A stretch of DNA of 64,000 nucleotides from the NCBI GenBank assembly GCA_035622335.1, contig DASPVO010000001.1, forward strand, positions 1-64,000, given 5' to 3'. Under the pieces are notes generated by a model, which saw nothing but the letters and a program-made list of their open reading frames with translations, was not told the origin of the DNA and did not search any database. Shown piece after piece: positions 1 to 8,435 of this stretch. This stretch comes from DATJAJ01 sp035622335 (lineage in GTDB: Archaea; Thermoproteota; Nitrososphaeria; Nitrososphaerales; Gagatemarchaeaceae). A program made the position numbers and the translations under genes. Within the stretch, counting starts at the first letter, position 1, and every line of letters starts with the position of its first letter.

Positions 1-303
1 GGCGTAAGTCTCCTCGACACTATCTGGCTCGCTCGCGACAAGCCTGAGACCGGTCTTCGGGTCTGTGACCTCAATCGGCTCTCCACACCGCAGCCAAACT
101 CCAGTCCTACCGCCCGGCCCGTCTCTCTCCCACGCATCGCAGTTTTCGCAGAGATGGATGTAAGTTCGAGAGCCCCTCGCCATGACGACAACGGGATGTC
201 CTCTGTTCTCGAGCACCTCGAAGCCGAGTTTATCCCTGTACCACTTCGCTGACTTCTTCGCGTCCGTCACTAGCACCGCGACTGACCCTACGCCGGTTAT
301 CAC
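1..303 (-). CDS. VOC (glyoxalase/extradiol-type) family protein, C-terminus cut by window edge
   Basis: Open leftward frame of 101 codons running off the window edge. The start is GTG at 303, with a TATA-like CTTATTAG about 27 bases upstream, so the message is probably leaderless. The N-terminus reads GVGSVAVLVTDAKKSAKWY, the typical first strand and helix of the vicinal-oxygen-chelate fold, followed by LGFEVLENRG and, about residue 51, YIHLCENC. VOC proteins are usually 120-140 residues, so only the last 20-40 residues are missing. The substrate cannot be assigned: the family includes lyases, dioxygenases and resistance proteins. Confidence 0.75.
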   Translation of the reverse strand, partial: MITGVGSVAVLVTDAKKSAKWYRDKLGFEVLENRGHPVVVMARGSRTYIHLCENCDAWERDGPGGRTGVWLRCGEPIEVTDPKTGLRLVASEPDSVEETYA

Positions 304-322
304 GGTGGCTCCGTCTCCTCTC

Positions 323-336
323 GCTCTAATAAGAGC
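323..336 (-). promoter_or_regulatory. TATA-like box inside a 5-bp inverted repeat, upstream of the VOC gene
   Basis: GCTCT and AGAGC flank a four-base AATA core exactly where the TATA element for the GTG start at 303 should lie. A repressor could occlude the TATA box, but the repeat is short and may be chance. Confidence 0.35.
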
Positions 337-420
337 AAATGCACAACGGAAGTCGTCCCAGAGGGAAGTTCCAAATCGGGGAATCCCGCGCTCGGGGAGA
401 CAAAATTAGTGCATCAAATC

Positions 421-452
421 ATTATTATACATCAAGGGGGAGTCTCCGTCGG
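421..452 (+). promoter_or_regulatory. Archaeal promoter for the IMP dehydrogenase-family gene
   Basis: An A/T island (TTATTATA at 423-430) sits in otherwise GC-rich DNA. Transcription would start near 452, leaving about 15 bases before the TTG start at 467; an AAGGA at 453-457 could pair with 16S rRNA. Confidence 0.55.
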
Positions 453-466
453 CAAGGACACGGACC

Positions 467-1579
467 TTGCCAGTGGATTTTGCGGGCAAACTGAAGGATG
501 CAAGAGAGGTTCAGACGTTCCGCGACTACATCCTCCTCCCGGGGAGGAGCGAGGTGGAGCCGAAGCAGATTGACCTCTCCACGCACCTGACCAAGAGGAT
601 AAGGCTCGAGTTGCCCTTCGTCTCGTCTCCCATGGATTCGGTGACCGAATGGAAGATGGCGGAGGCGATGACCTTGGAGGGTGGCGTGGGCGTCATTCAT
701 CGCAATCTGAGCATCGAGGACCAGGTCGAACAGGTCAAGAGGGTGAAGTCCTCCAGAGTCGCGGCGAAGAGCGTAGACGAGAGGGGGCTGCCCCTTGTCG
801 GCGCTTCGGTCTCGCCCATGGACAAGGAAAGGTGCACCAGGCTTGATCACGTCGCAGATTTCCTTGTCACAGACGTGGCTCACTTCCACAACTCGAACGT
901 CATGAAGGCGGCCGAGAAGCTAATCCCCGCGCTGTCGAAGGACTTCATCGTAGGAAACATAGGCACAGGGTCCGCGATGAGGGACATTCTGGGAGAGCTT
1001 CCTCGGGTTGATGGCTTCAGGGTCGGGATAGGCTCAGGATCGGTCTGCATCACTTCCGAGGTTACGCGCGTGGGAGCTCCTACCTTGTTCGCCGTCTCCG
1101 AGGTCGCCACCGCCCTTCAGGAGGCGGGCTCGAGCATCCCTGTGATCGCGGACGGAGGGATAAGAGGCTCTGGCGATGCCGCTCTTTCTTTGGCGTCCGG
1201 TGCTTCATCCGTAATGCTCGGCTCTCTGCTGGCCGGTTGTGCAGAGTCTCCCACGAAGGTGGTCATCCGCGGTGGCGCCAAACAGAAGGTGCACAGGGGG
1301 ATGGCGAGCAGTGCGGCGAGGAGCGCCAGGTTCGCCCTCGACCGATACTCCGTCCCGGCGAAGGGGTTGGACGAAGGGGTGGAAGCGTACGTCCCCTACT
1401 CGGGGACAGTGAGAGAGGTCGTAGGCACACTGGCGAGCGGCCTTCGTGCTGCTTTCGGCTACGCCGGAGCAGCGAGCATCGAGAGCCTCTGGAAGCGTGC
1501 CTCCTTTGGTCTCGTCTCCGCCAACGGTTCCTCGGAACTAGGGGTCCATTCTCTGGAACGAGTGGGCGGACGCCGTTGA
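467..1579 (+). CDS. guaB: IMP dehydrogenase/GMP reductase family enzyme without CBS domains
   Basis: A 370-residue (beta/alpha)8 oxidoreductase. The catalytic-cysteine loop reads GIGSGSVCIT (Cys about 194), where GIGPGSICTT is usual, and is followed by VIADGG, a flap HRGMAS and GVEAYVPYSG, all hallmarks of IMPDH and GMP reductase. The two CBS domains normally inserted near residue 100 are absent, so length is close to GMP reductase. The family cannot be split safely by eye; IMPDH fits the purine neighbourhood. The start is TTG at 467, and no earlier in-frame start is better placed. The adenosine deaminase gene follows after 37 bases, suggesting co-transcription and a role in purine interconversion. 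Confidence 0.8.
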   Translation: MPVDFAGKLKDAREVQTFRDYILLPGRSEVEPKQIDLSTHLTKRIRLELPFVSSPMDSVTEWKMAEAMTLEGGVGVIHRNLSIEDQVEQVKRVKSSRVAAKSVDERGLPLVGASVSPMDKERCTRLDHVADFLVTDVAHFHNSNVMKAAEKLIPALSKDFIVGNIGTGSAMRDILGELPRVDGFRVGIGSGSVCITSEVTRVGAPTLFAVSEVATALQEAGSSIPVIADGGIRGSGDAALSLASGASSVMLGSLLAGCAESPTKVVIRGGAKQKVHRGMASSAARSARFALDRYSVPAKGLDEGVEAYVPYSGTVREVVGTLASGLRAAFGYAGAASIESLWKRASFGLVSANGSSELGVHSLERVGGRR

Positions 1580-1616
1580 GGCTGCGAGAGACCCTGCGCC
1601 TTGAGAGGAGACCAGA

Positions 1617-2603
1617 ATGACGTCCCGTCTTGGGCCCGAAACCAAGCTAGCGGAGCTCCACACTCACCTCGGAAGCTCGGTTGACCCCTCGGTGATGTGG
1701 GAGATCGCACACGCCCAAGGGATTCGGCTGCCCACCAAGGACTACTGGAAGTTCCACGATATGATAACCGTCGACCCGAACAGGGCGAAGTCGTTCGAGA
1801 GCTATCTCGAGATGTTCAAGTGGACCGAGTTGATACAGTCCAGCCCCGTCGCGATAGAGCGCTCGATCTATCAGACCATCGCGGGGGCTTACCGCAGGAA
1901 CAACATCACGTTACTCGAGCTCCGCTTCAACCCGATGAAGAGAAACAGGGGCGGAGAACAGGACCTCGATCACGTGATGATGGCAGCGGTCCGAGGAATA
2001 GACAGGGCTTCCCTGGAATACCCGGTGAGAACGGGCATCATAGTCTGTCTCGACAGAACGTTCGGGTACAGGCAGAACGAGATACTCGTCGAGAAGGCCC
2101 TGAAGTACCGCGAGAGGGGCGTCGTCGGGGTTGACATCGCCGGCCCGGCGAAACAGGGGTTCAGGTATTCCGACTACGCGGAGTTGTACAGGCGCGCGGG
2201 GAGGGAGGGCCTCGGATTAACCGTACACGCGGGAGAAGACGAAGGCTACCGTTCGGTGAGGGAGACCGTAGAGCATCTAGCACCCCAGAGGATAGGTCAC
2301 GGCGTCCGCGCAGTCGAGGACGAGGCGACCCTCGACCTCCTGCACGACACGGGTGTCACTCTCGAGATCTGTCCATCTTCGAACATACACACGAGGGTGG
2401 TGAAGGGGGCCGGAGAGCTCAGGAAGATATTCAGGGCGCTGGACGCCCATGGGGTGAAGTATACCATAAACACTGATGGTCCGGAGATGCTGATGACGAA
2501 CCTTAGAAAAGAAATCGACTTCCTGTTGAATGAGAAGATCCTCGACCAGGGTCGCGTGTTGAAGGCGAACAGGCAGGCTTTCTCTTCTTCCTTCATAAGG
2601 TGA
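1617..2603 (+). CDS. Adenosine deaminase family protein
   Basis: A 328-residue TIM-barrel deaminase. Metal ligands HTH are near residue 15, VHAGED near 205, RIGHG near 225, and CPSSN near 250. The last motif is NTDGP rather than NTDDP: the metal-binding Asp is kept but the second Asp, which contacts the purine ring in adenosine deaminase, is Gly. This could mean a changed substrate (for example adenine or a modified nucleoside). The ATG start has GAGGAGA just upstream, and the gene lies 37 bases after the IMP dehydrogenase-family gene, so it is probably translated from the same message. It would feed inosine or hypoxanthine to salvage. Confidence 0.85.
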   Translation: MTSRLGPETKLAELHTHLGSSVDPSVMWEIAHAQGIRLPTKDYWKFHDMITVDPNRAKSFESYLEMFKWTELIQSSPVAIERSIYQTIAGAYRRNNITLLELRFNPMKRNRGGEQDLDHVMMAAVRGIDRASLEYPVRTGIIVCLDRTFGYRQNEILVEKALKYRERGVVGVDIAGPAKQGFRYSDYAELYRRAGREGLGLTVHAGEDEGYRSVRETVEHLAPQRIGHGVRAVEDEATLDLLHDTGVTLEICPSSNIHTRVVKGAGELRKIFRALDAHGVKYTINTDGPEMLMTNLRKEIDFLLNEKILDQGRVLKANRQAFSSSFIR

Positions 2604-2673
2604 GTGGCTGAATGCACGGTGTGCGGACGAACCTTTATCCGAAATATTACGAGCGACGGGCCGGAGACTGAAC

Positions 2674-4065
2674 GTGGCGAAGGCAGATTCTCTCGACAGC
2701 GCGGGGAGGGGCCGCCTGAAGTGGTCCTACTACGTTGCCGTGGATGAGATCTACCATGCAAAGTGGTCTTCGCTCAAGAAGGCGAGGATACAGGCCTTCA
2801 GAGAAGCGATAGGCCACTTCTGGCCAGAGGGGCACCCGTCCAAGCTGATTCAGGTCGCGGGTACCAGCGGCAAGGGCTCGACCTGCCAATTCCTCCGCTC
2901 CGGCCTCTCGGAGTACGGCAGAGCTGGATGCTACGTGAAGCCGGCCGTCTTCGATTTCGCAGAGAGGTTTGCCGTCGGTGACGGTCAGGCGGGCCACGAC
3001 GAGATAGTGCGCTCGTGGAGTGAGGTGGAACCATTCTGCGTCCGGAGCGCGTCGAGAGGCGACTCGTGGGCCTTCGACTTCTTTGAGGTGAGCCTCCTCG
3101 TCGCGCTCAAGATCTTCGAGAAGAGAAGGCTCGACTGGGCGGTGATCGAGACGGGCATAGGCGGAAGGTACGACTGCACCAGGGCCCTGGAAGTGGTTGC
3201 GACGGTGTTGACGAACGTGGGGCAGGACCATGAAGAAGTGCTCGGCGTGGAGCACTGGCAGCGAGCGCTCGACAAAGCTGGAATATGCAGGCCCGGAGTC
3301 CCTCTCTTTCTTGGAGATGCCGACGATGAGACCGCGTCAGTCGTCCGAGGAGTCTGCAGAGAAGTGGGTGCTCCGTACCACAGGCTCGAGAGACGGGACG
3401 TTCAGGGTCTGAAGAAAGCCGTTGGCGGAGGGCAACGTGCAGCAGGCGTCGCGCTTCTCGACTCCGAGTACCAGATGCTTAACGCGTCACTCGCGATGAA
3501 GACCATACTGTCTCTGGTCCCTTCGGCGTCGATAGAGGCCCTCGCGAAGTCGTTCACGAAGGCAAAATTCTTGGGGAGATTCTGGATGATCGAGAAGGGC
3601 GTCTACGCCGACGTGGCCCACAACCCGAGCAAGACTCGGGCGCTATCCGAGGACCTGAAGAGGCGGTTCCCTGGCGAGAAGCTGATACTCGTCGTCGGCA
3701 TCAGCGGTAGCAGAGACCCCGTGGCAGTTCTCGGGCCTCTCGTCCCTCGCGCGAGCGCGGTGGTCGTGACAGCGGCCGGATTCAAGGGACAAGACCCCGA
3801 GGTCGTGTACTCTCGCCTACATGAGGCCTATCCCGAACTCAGGGTCCACTTCGCTCCGAACCCGCAGACTTCGCTTTCGGTCGCCAAGAGCCTGAGAGGG
3901 AATGGCGAAAAGGTGCTCTTCACGGGTTCGACGTACATGATCGATCAAGCTCTCAACCCTGACGAGAAGCTGAGGCACCTTAACGGGACGATGGGGTGGA
4001 GAGACCTCAGGCAGAAGCAGGTGGAGGGGAAGGTCAGCTTCGCACTCCCGGAGAAGACCCAATGA
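2674..4065 (+). CDS. folC: Folylpolyglutamate/dihydrofolate synthase (Mur ligase family)
   Basis: A 463-residue Mur-type ligase. The P-loop reads GTSGKGSTCQFL near residue 65, followed by the FolC signature ETGIGGRYDCT and TNVGQDHEEVLG, and a C-terminal Mur-ligase domain with DVAHNPSK and VVGISGSRDP. It adds glutamate to folates (or to a related pterin) and may also make dihydrofolate. A TATA-like CCTTTATCC at about 2637 precedes the GTG start by 35 bases. The stop overlaps the purB start as ATGA, so the two genes are translationally coupled, in keeping with the folate-dependent purine enzymes nearby. Confidence 0.87.
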   Translation: MAKADSLDSAGRGRLKWSYYVAVDEIYHAKWSSLKKARIQAFREAIGHFWPEGHPSKLIQVAGTSGKGSTCQFLRSGLSEYGRAGCYVKPAVFDFAERFAVGDGQAGHDEIVRSWSEVEPFCVRSASRGDSWAFDFFEVSLLVALKIFEKRRLDWAVIETGIGGRYDCTRALEVVATVLTNVGQDHEEVLGVEHWQRALDKAGICRPGVPLFLGDADDETASVVRGVCREVGAPYHRLERRDVQGLKKAVGGGQRAAGVALLDSEYQMLNASLAMKTILSLVPSASIEALAKSFTKAKFLGRFWMIEKGVYADVAHNPSKTRALSEDLKRRFPGEKLILVVGISGSRDPVAVLGPLVPRASAVVVTAAGFKGQDPEVVYSRLHEAYPELRVHFAPNPQTSLSVAKSLRGNGEKVLFTGSTYMIDQALNPDEKLRHLNGTMGWRDLRQKQVEGKVSFALPEKTQ

Positions 4066-5537
4066 CTGCGGGCAGGGGCTCGAAGAAAGGAGCTGGAGAT
4101 TTCGGGTACGACGTCTTCCTGTCACCCTTCACTTGGAGATACGGGAGCGAAGAGATGAAAACGCTCTTCTCGGAGGAAGAGAGAAGGGCGAACTGGCGAA
4201 AGGTCTGGGTCGCTCTCGCGAAGGCGGAGCATGACTTCGGTCTGCTCTCCTCCGCCGAGTTCGAGGACGTGCTCGCGAAGTCGGGCAGGGAATTCATCGA
4301 CATCCCCAGGTCCCGCGAAGTGGAGACGAAGATACACCACGACCTCATGGCCGAACTGAACGTCTTCGCTGCCCAGTCCAAGAAGGGCGGAGGCAAGCTT
4401 CACCTCGGAGCCACGTCGATGGATGTCGAGGACAACGCCGACATACTGATCTACACGAAGGCGATCGACATCGTATCCTCGCGCATCTTGGATTGTCTCA
4501 GCGCGCTCAGGGATGTCATAGTGAGGTACAGGGGCCTCGTCTGCATGGCCTGGACGCACCTCCAGCCCGCGGAGCCCACCACCTTGGGGTACAGGTTTTG
4601 CGTCTACGCCCAAGACCTGGTCTTGGACCTCAAACTGCTGCAGGCAGTGAAGGATACCTTCCTGCTCGGAAAGGGCGTAAAGGGGGCCGTCGGCACCTCC
4701 GCGAGCTACAAGGCTCTGCTTGGAGACGACGCGAAGACGCGGAAGCTCGAGCGTTCGGTGATGGAGAACTTGGGTCTGAGGTCGTTTGAGGTGGCCGCAC
4801 AGACGTATCCCCGGAAGGTCGACTTTGCACTGCTCGCTTCTCTGGCATCCGTCGCGCAGAGCTGCCACAAGTTCGGCATGGACCTGAGAGTCCTCCAATC
4901 TCCCGTCTTCGGAGAGGTCTCTGAGCCGTTCGAGAAGCGGCAGGTCGGCTCGAGCGCGATGCCCTTCAAACGGAATCCAGTCTTCTCGGAGCGGATGTGC
5001 TCACTGGCAAGGTTCGTATCGGTGCTCCCCGGCGTCGCCTTCTCCAACGCTGCGAACAGCATCTTGGAGAGAACGCTAGACGACTCCGCGTCCAGAAGGA
5101 TAGCGATCCCCGAGGCATTTCTCGCTGTGGACGAGTGCGTCCAGATATACATCAGACTGGCACGCGGGCTAGTCGTCCATCCCGCGATGATCAGGAAAAA
5201 CTTGGAGAAATTCGGCCCGTTCGCGGGAACAGAAGCTGTTCTGATGAAGCTAGCGAAGGAGGGAGGGGACAGGCAGAAGTTCCATGAGCTGATAAGGGTG
5301 AAGTCCATCGCGGCGTGGGAGGAGGTTATGAGGGGAAGGCCGAACACGATTGAAACGAGCCTCGCCCGCGACAGGCGCATCGCTTCCCGAATAAGCCGCG
5401 GAGAGTTGAAGTCGCTACTGGATCCAAGACAGCACGTCGGGGATGCGAAGGCCAGATGTGACGCGTTCGTGAGGGGGACCCTTGAACCGCTCCTTGAACG
5501 CCGGACGACAGAAGCAGACTCTACGAGGGGCCGCTAG
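4062..5537 (+). CDS. purB: Adenylosuccinate lyase
   Basis: A 491-residue fumarase/aspartase-fold lyase catalysing two steps: SAICAR to AICAR and adenylosuccinate to AMP. The signature loop GSSAMPFKRNP is intact near residue 308, and LHLGATSMDVEDNAD near residue 112 matches the family's substrate loop. The frame is open upstream to 3996, but the ATG at 4062 overlaps the folC stop as ATGA, the overlap style used throughout this window, so I place the start there. The 3' end overlaps convergent purM by four bases. Confidence 0.93.
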   Translation: MTAGRGSKKGAGDFGYDVFLSPFTWRYGSEEMKTLFSEEERRANWRKVWVALAKAEHDFGLLSSAEFEDVLAKSGREFIDIPRSREVETKIHHDLMAELNVFAAQSKKGGGKLHLGATSMDVEDNADILIYTKAIDIVSSRILDCLSALRDVIVRYRGLVCMAWTHLQPAEPTTLGYRFCVYAQDLVLDLKLLQAVKDTFLLGKGVKGAVGTSASYKALLGDDAKTRKLERSVMENLGLRSFEVAAQTYPRKVDFALLASLASVAQSCHKFGMDLRVLQSPVFGEVSEPFEKRQVGSSAMPFKRNPVFSERMCSLARFVSVLPGVAFSNAANSILERTLDDSASRRIAIPEAFLAVDECVQIYIRLARGLVVHPAMIRKNLEKFGPFAGTEAVLMKLAKEGGDRQKFHELIRVKSIAAWEEVMRGRPNTIETSLARDRRIASRISRGELKSLLDPRQHVGDAKARCDAFVRGTLEPLLERRTTEADSTRGR

Positions 5538-6577
5538 CCGAGCCTCTCGCCGTTTACGACCACTCCTGAACCCGTCTTCACCGACCCGAGGTCGTACGTT
5601 GCGAATCCGTAACGTCCGAACAACCTTGACGCCCTGCCCGCATCTCCCGCTGGCATGACCACACAGAGCCCGATCCCCATGTTGAAGGTAGACATCATCT
5701 CGCGGTCAGATACTCCGCCCATGCGCTGAAGGAGGCCAAATATTGGCGGAGCTTCGGGGAGCGTGAGATCGAAAGCGAGCCGTCTCGACCCCGCGAGCCT
5801 AGAGAGCTTCGCGAACGAGCCGCCGGTGATGTGAGCCAGCCCGTGGACCTCGAGAGTCTTGATCGCTCTCAGCGCCGGCTCGACGTAGACGTACGTAGGG
5901 GCAAGAAGAGCCTCCCCGAGGGTGGTGTCGAGCTCCTGCACCCGCCTGTGAAGGGGCGTGTCGCCGATTATCATCCTAGCAAGTGTGTAACCATTTGAGT
6001 GGAGCCCCGAACTCTCGACCCCCAGGACAACGTCCCCCGCTTCGACCGCCCTTCCGTCGAGTACAGCGCTCTTCTCCACGAGCCCCACCCCCATCGAAAC
6101 TAGGTCGAACCCATCTCCGTTCTCCCCCCTGACCAAGTCGCCCAAGATCGCCGTCTCTCCACCGACTATGGGCGTCTTGGAGAGCTTTGCGCCTCTCACC
6201 AGCCCCTTGGCCAACTCCGAGACGAGTCTGTCGTTCTCCTTCTCGAGAGCGATGTAGTCGAGCAGCGCGACGGGCTCGGCTCCCAGGCAGATCAGGTCGT
6301 TGACGGTCATCGCGACGCAGTCAACGCCCACCGTGTCGAACTTTTTCATCTTCTGGGCTATCAAGACCTTGGACCCGACTCCGTCGGTATGGAGCGCAAG
6401 CGCTCGAGTCCCTCCGATGTCTATCAGGCCCGCGTAGTGACCTATGGGAAGGAGGGGGTTGCCTTCCCCTTCGCTCCTCAAGCTGTGGGTGGACGCAATC
6501 TTCACGGCGAGGATAGAGTGCAGTCTGCGCACCTTCCGTGGGTCGACCCCTGCGCGTGCGTAGGTCTGCTTCCTCAA
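5534..6577 (-). CDS. purM: Phosphoribosylformylglycinamidine cyclo-ligase (AIR synthetase)
   Basis: A 347-residue ATP-dependent cyclase making AIR from FGAM. Family landmarks: HTDGVGSKVLIAQ near residue 63, VDCVAMTVNDLICLGAEP, GGETAILGDL, and HSNGYTLAR. The start is TTG at 6577, twelve bases after the purC stop. It is the last gene of the leftward pur run beginning at purS. Nothing is missing compared with the usual 330-350 residues. Confidence 0.94.
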   Translation of the reverse strand: MRKQTYARAGVDPRKVRRLHSILAVKIASTHSLRSEGEGNPLLPIGHYAGLIDIGGTRALALHTDGVGSKVLIAQKMKKFDTVGVDCVAMTVNDLICLGAEPVALLDYIALEKENDRLVSELAKGLVRGAKLSKTPIVGGETAILGDLVRGENGDGFDLVSMGVGLVEKSAVLDGRAVEAGDVVLGVESSGLHSNGYTLARMIIGDTPLHRRVQELDTTLGEALLAPTYVYVEPALRAIKTLEVHGLAHITGGSFAKLSRLAGSRRLAFDLTLPEAPPIFGLLQRMGGVSDREMMSTFNMGIGLCVVMPAGDAGRASRLFGRYGFATYDLGSVKTGSGVVVNGERLG

Positions 6578-6589
6578 TCCGAGGACGCC

Positions 6590-7429
6590 CTACAGCGGCT
6601 TTCCCGCGAAGCTCTGGTAGACCGCGGCGTACCTCTTTGCGGTCTCTTCGACGAGCGAACCTGGGAGCTCTGGCGGCGTCGGAATGTCAGCCCCAGCCTT
6701 ACGAGCCGCATCTAGCTTCGCTTTGTAGCCTTGGGCGATGAGCCAGTCTCGGACGGGCTGCTTGTCGTAGCTCTCCTGGCTTCTTCCAGGAGTATAAGCC
6801 GCGGTGGGCCAAAGCCTGAACTCGTCTGGTCCGATAGAATCGCCAAGGAGCAGCTCGCCCCCTCTCCTCCCGAACTCGAGCTTCAGGTCTGCCAGGATGA
6901 AACGAGGGGCTGCGAGTTTGCCGATCTTGGAGTAGACTTCGAATGTCTTCTCTTTCATGCCCTCGAGCTCCTGTCTGCTGGCCCTGGCCTGGCGGATTAT
7001 CTCCTCCTCTGTGATCGGTTCGTCCTTCACCTCTGACTTCGTCGTGGGGTCGAAGTAGGGTGCGGGCAGCTTCGACGCCAGAACCCTCTCGACTTGCAGG
7101 GTCGCAAGACCTTGGTCGACCCTCTCCATCAAGCTGCCGTAGAGGTAACCCCTGACGACGCACTCCACCAGGATCATGTCCATCTTCTTCACGACCATCG
7201 AGTCCTCGCTCTCTAGACGTACCATGTGGTTGGGGACGCCTAGATTGTCGAAGAAGTATGCGCCCAGCTTGCAAAGAACTTCCCCCTTTCGGGGGATGGG
7301 TGTCGGCAGAACGACGTCGAAGGCAGAGACCCTGTCGGTGAAGTGGAAGAGGAGCGTCTCCTCGTCGAGCTCGTAGATGTCCTTGACCTTTCCAGACCTG
7401 AGGAACCTGCCTCTGGGTTTCAGAGCCAT
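6590..7429 (-). CDS. purC: SAICAR synthetase
   Basis: A 279-residue enzyme ligating aspartate to CAIR. GKVKDIYEL near the N-terminus is the start of the ATP-binding fold; VRGYLYGSLM, LADLKLEFGRR and DSIGPDEFRLW complete the conserved core. The ATG at 7429 overlaps the end of purE by ten bases, implying coupled translation. Longer than the bacterial 240 residues and closer to archaeal forms. Confidence 0.95.
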   Translation of the reverse strand: MALKPRGRFLRSGKVKDIYELDEETLLFHFTDRVSAFDVVLPTPIPRKGEVLCKLGAYFFDNLGVPNHMVRLESEDSMVVKKMDMILVECVVRGYLYGSLMERVDQGLATLQVERVLASKLPAPYFDPTTKSEVKDEPITEEEIIRQARASRQELEGMKEKTFEVYSKIGKLAAPRFILADLKLEFGRRGGELLLGDSIGPDEFRLWPTAAYTPGRSQESYDKQPVRDWLIAQGYKAKLDAARKAGADIPTPPELPGSLVEETAKRYAAVYQSFAGKPL

Positions 7430-7860
7430 GCCTCCCTCATCTTTCGCAGACCCTCCAGGATTGCTGGATCACTCGGCGCGACTATTTCGGCCGCCAGTAT
7501 CCCTGCGTTCCTTCCGCTATCGACTCCGACCGACGCCACCGGCACCCCAGGCGGCATCTGGACTATGGACAGGAGCGAGTCGAGACCGCCGAGCTTGACG
7601 CCCACAGGCACTCCTATCACGGGCTTGAGGGTCATCGAGGCGATGACTCCCGGGAGGTGAGCCGAGAGGCCGGCGACGGCGATGAAGACATCAGCGCCAG
7701 ATGCAGAGACGTACTTCCTGAGCTTCTCCGGACTCCTGTGAGCCGAGATGAACTGGACTTCGTGGGAGACCTTCAGTTCGGTCAGCACCTTGGAGACTTC
7801 GTCTGTTATCACCTGGTCGCTCTTGCTCCCCGCTATCACAGCGACAAACGGACCAGTCAA
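7420..7860 (-). CDS. purE: N5-carboxyaminoimidazole ribonucleotide mutase / AIR carboxylase
   Basis: A 146-residue PurE. IAGSKSDQVI near residue 10 binds phosphate and SAHRSPEKL near residue 41 is the active-site motif; GLSAHLPGVIAS follows. The start is TTG at 7860, overlapping the stop of the upstream cyclo-ligase gene as TTGA. No purK is found in this window, so either PurK lies elsewhere or this protein uses CO2 directly like class II PurE; the sequence does not settle which. Confidence 0.93.
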   Translation of the reverse strand: MTGPFVAVIAGSKSDQVITDEVSKVLTELKVSHEVQFISAHRSPEKLRKYVSASGADVFIAVAGLSAHLPGVIASMTLKPVIGVPVGVKLGGLDSLLSIVQMPPGVPVASVGVDSGRNAGILAAEIVAPSDPAILEGLRKMREAWL

Positions 7861-8435
7861 CCCTCGCGTCCTCGAATTCTCAGCGTCCTGTCTTCAGTAA
7901 TCACGACGTCCAGCGGCACGTCCCTGCCGCGCTGCGGTATCGAGGGGTACCTCTGGGCTTCGAAGGCCAGCCCGACGGAGAGAGCCTCTCCCCTGTTCCT
8001 GAGGGCCGAGTCGAAGTAGCCACCGCCGTATCCGAGCCTGCTACCACTCTCGTCCCAAGCCACGACGGGTACGAGCACGAGGTCCGACTCTTTGAGTTCG
8101 ACCCTCGGCGTCCCCAAGGGCGGCTCCATTACACCGAAGCCGCCCTCCAGTAGCTTGGTAGTGGGGCCTATCTCGAGGAAGGACAAGTCGTGGGATTTCT
8201 TGTCAGCCCTAGGGACTATCACGCGCTTCCCGGACTTCATCGCTCGCCCGATGATCTCCGAGGTCTGTACCTCGTCTCGCTTTGCAACGTAGCTCGCGAT
8301 CAACTTCGCCCGGTCGAATTCGGGCATTTCGAAAAGTCTCCGAGTGACGCTAGCGCTGCGGGACGTGACATCGCCAGCGCTCATGGCTCTCCGAGTCTTG
8401 AGAGCAGCCTGCCTCAGCTCCGTCTTGCTCAACAT
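7857..8435 (-). CDS. 5-formyltetrahydrofolate cyclo-ligase
   Basis: A 192-residue protein returning 5-formyl-THF to 5,10-methenyl-THF. The conserved RLGYGGGYFDSAL loop near residue 140 is the family signature, and an N-terminal basic segment (LRQAALKTRRAMS) matches the usual start. The frame is open further upstream, but ATG at 8435 overlaps the folD end by seven bases and begins the recognisable protein. Its place between folD and purE fits supply of formyl-folate to PurN and PurH. Confidence 0.9.
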   Translation of the reverse strand: MLSKTELRQAALKTRRAMSAGDVTSRSASVTRRLFEMPEFDRAKLIASYVAKRDEVQTSEIIGRAMKSGKRVIVPRADKKSHDLSFLEIGPTTKLLEGGFGVMEPPLGTPRVELKESDLVLVPVVAWDESGSRLGYGGGYFDSALRNRGEALSVGLAFEAQRYPSIPQRGRDVPLDVVITEDRTLRIRGREG

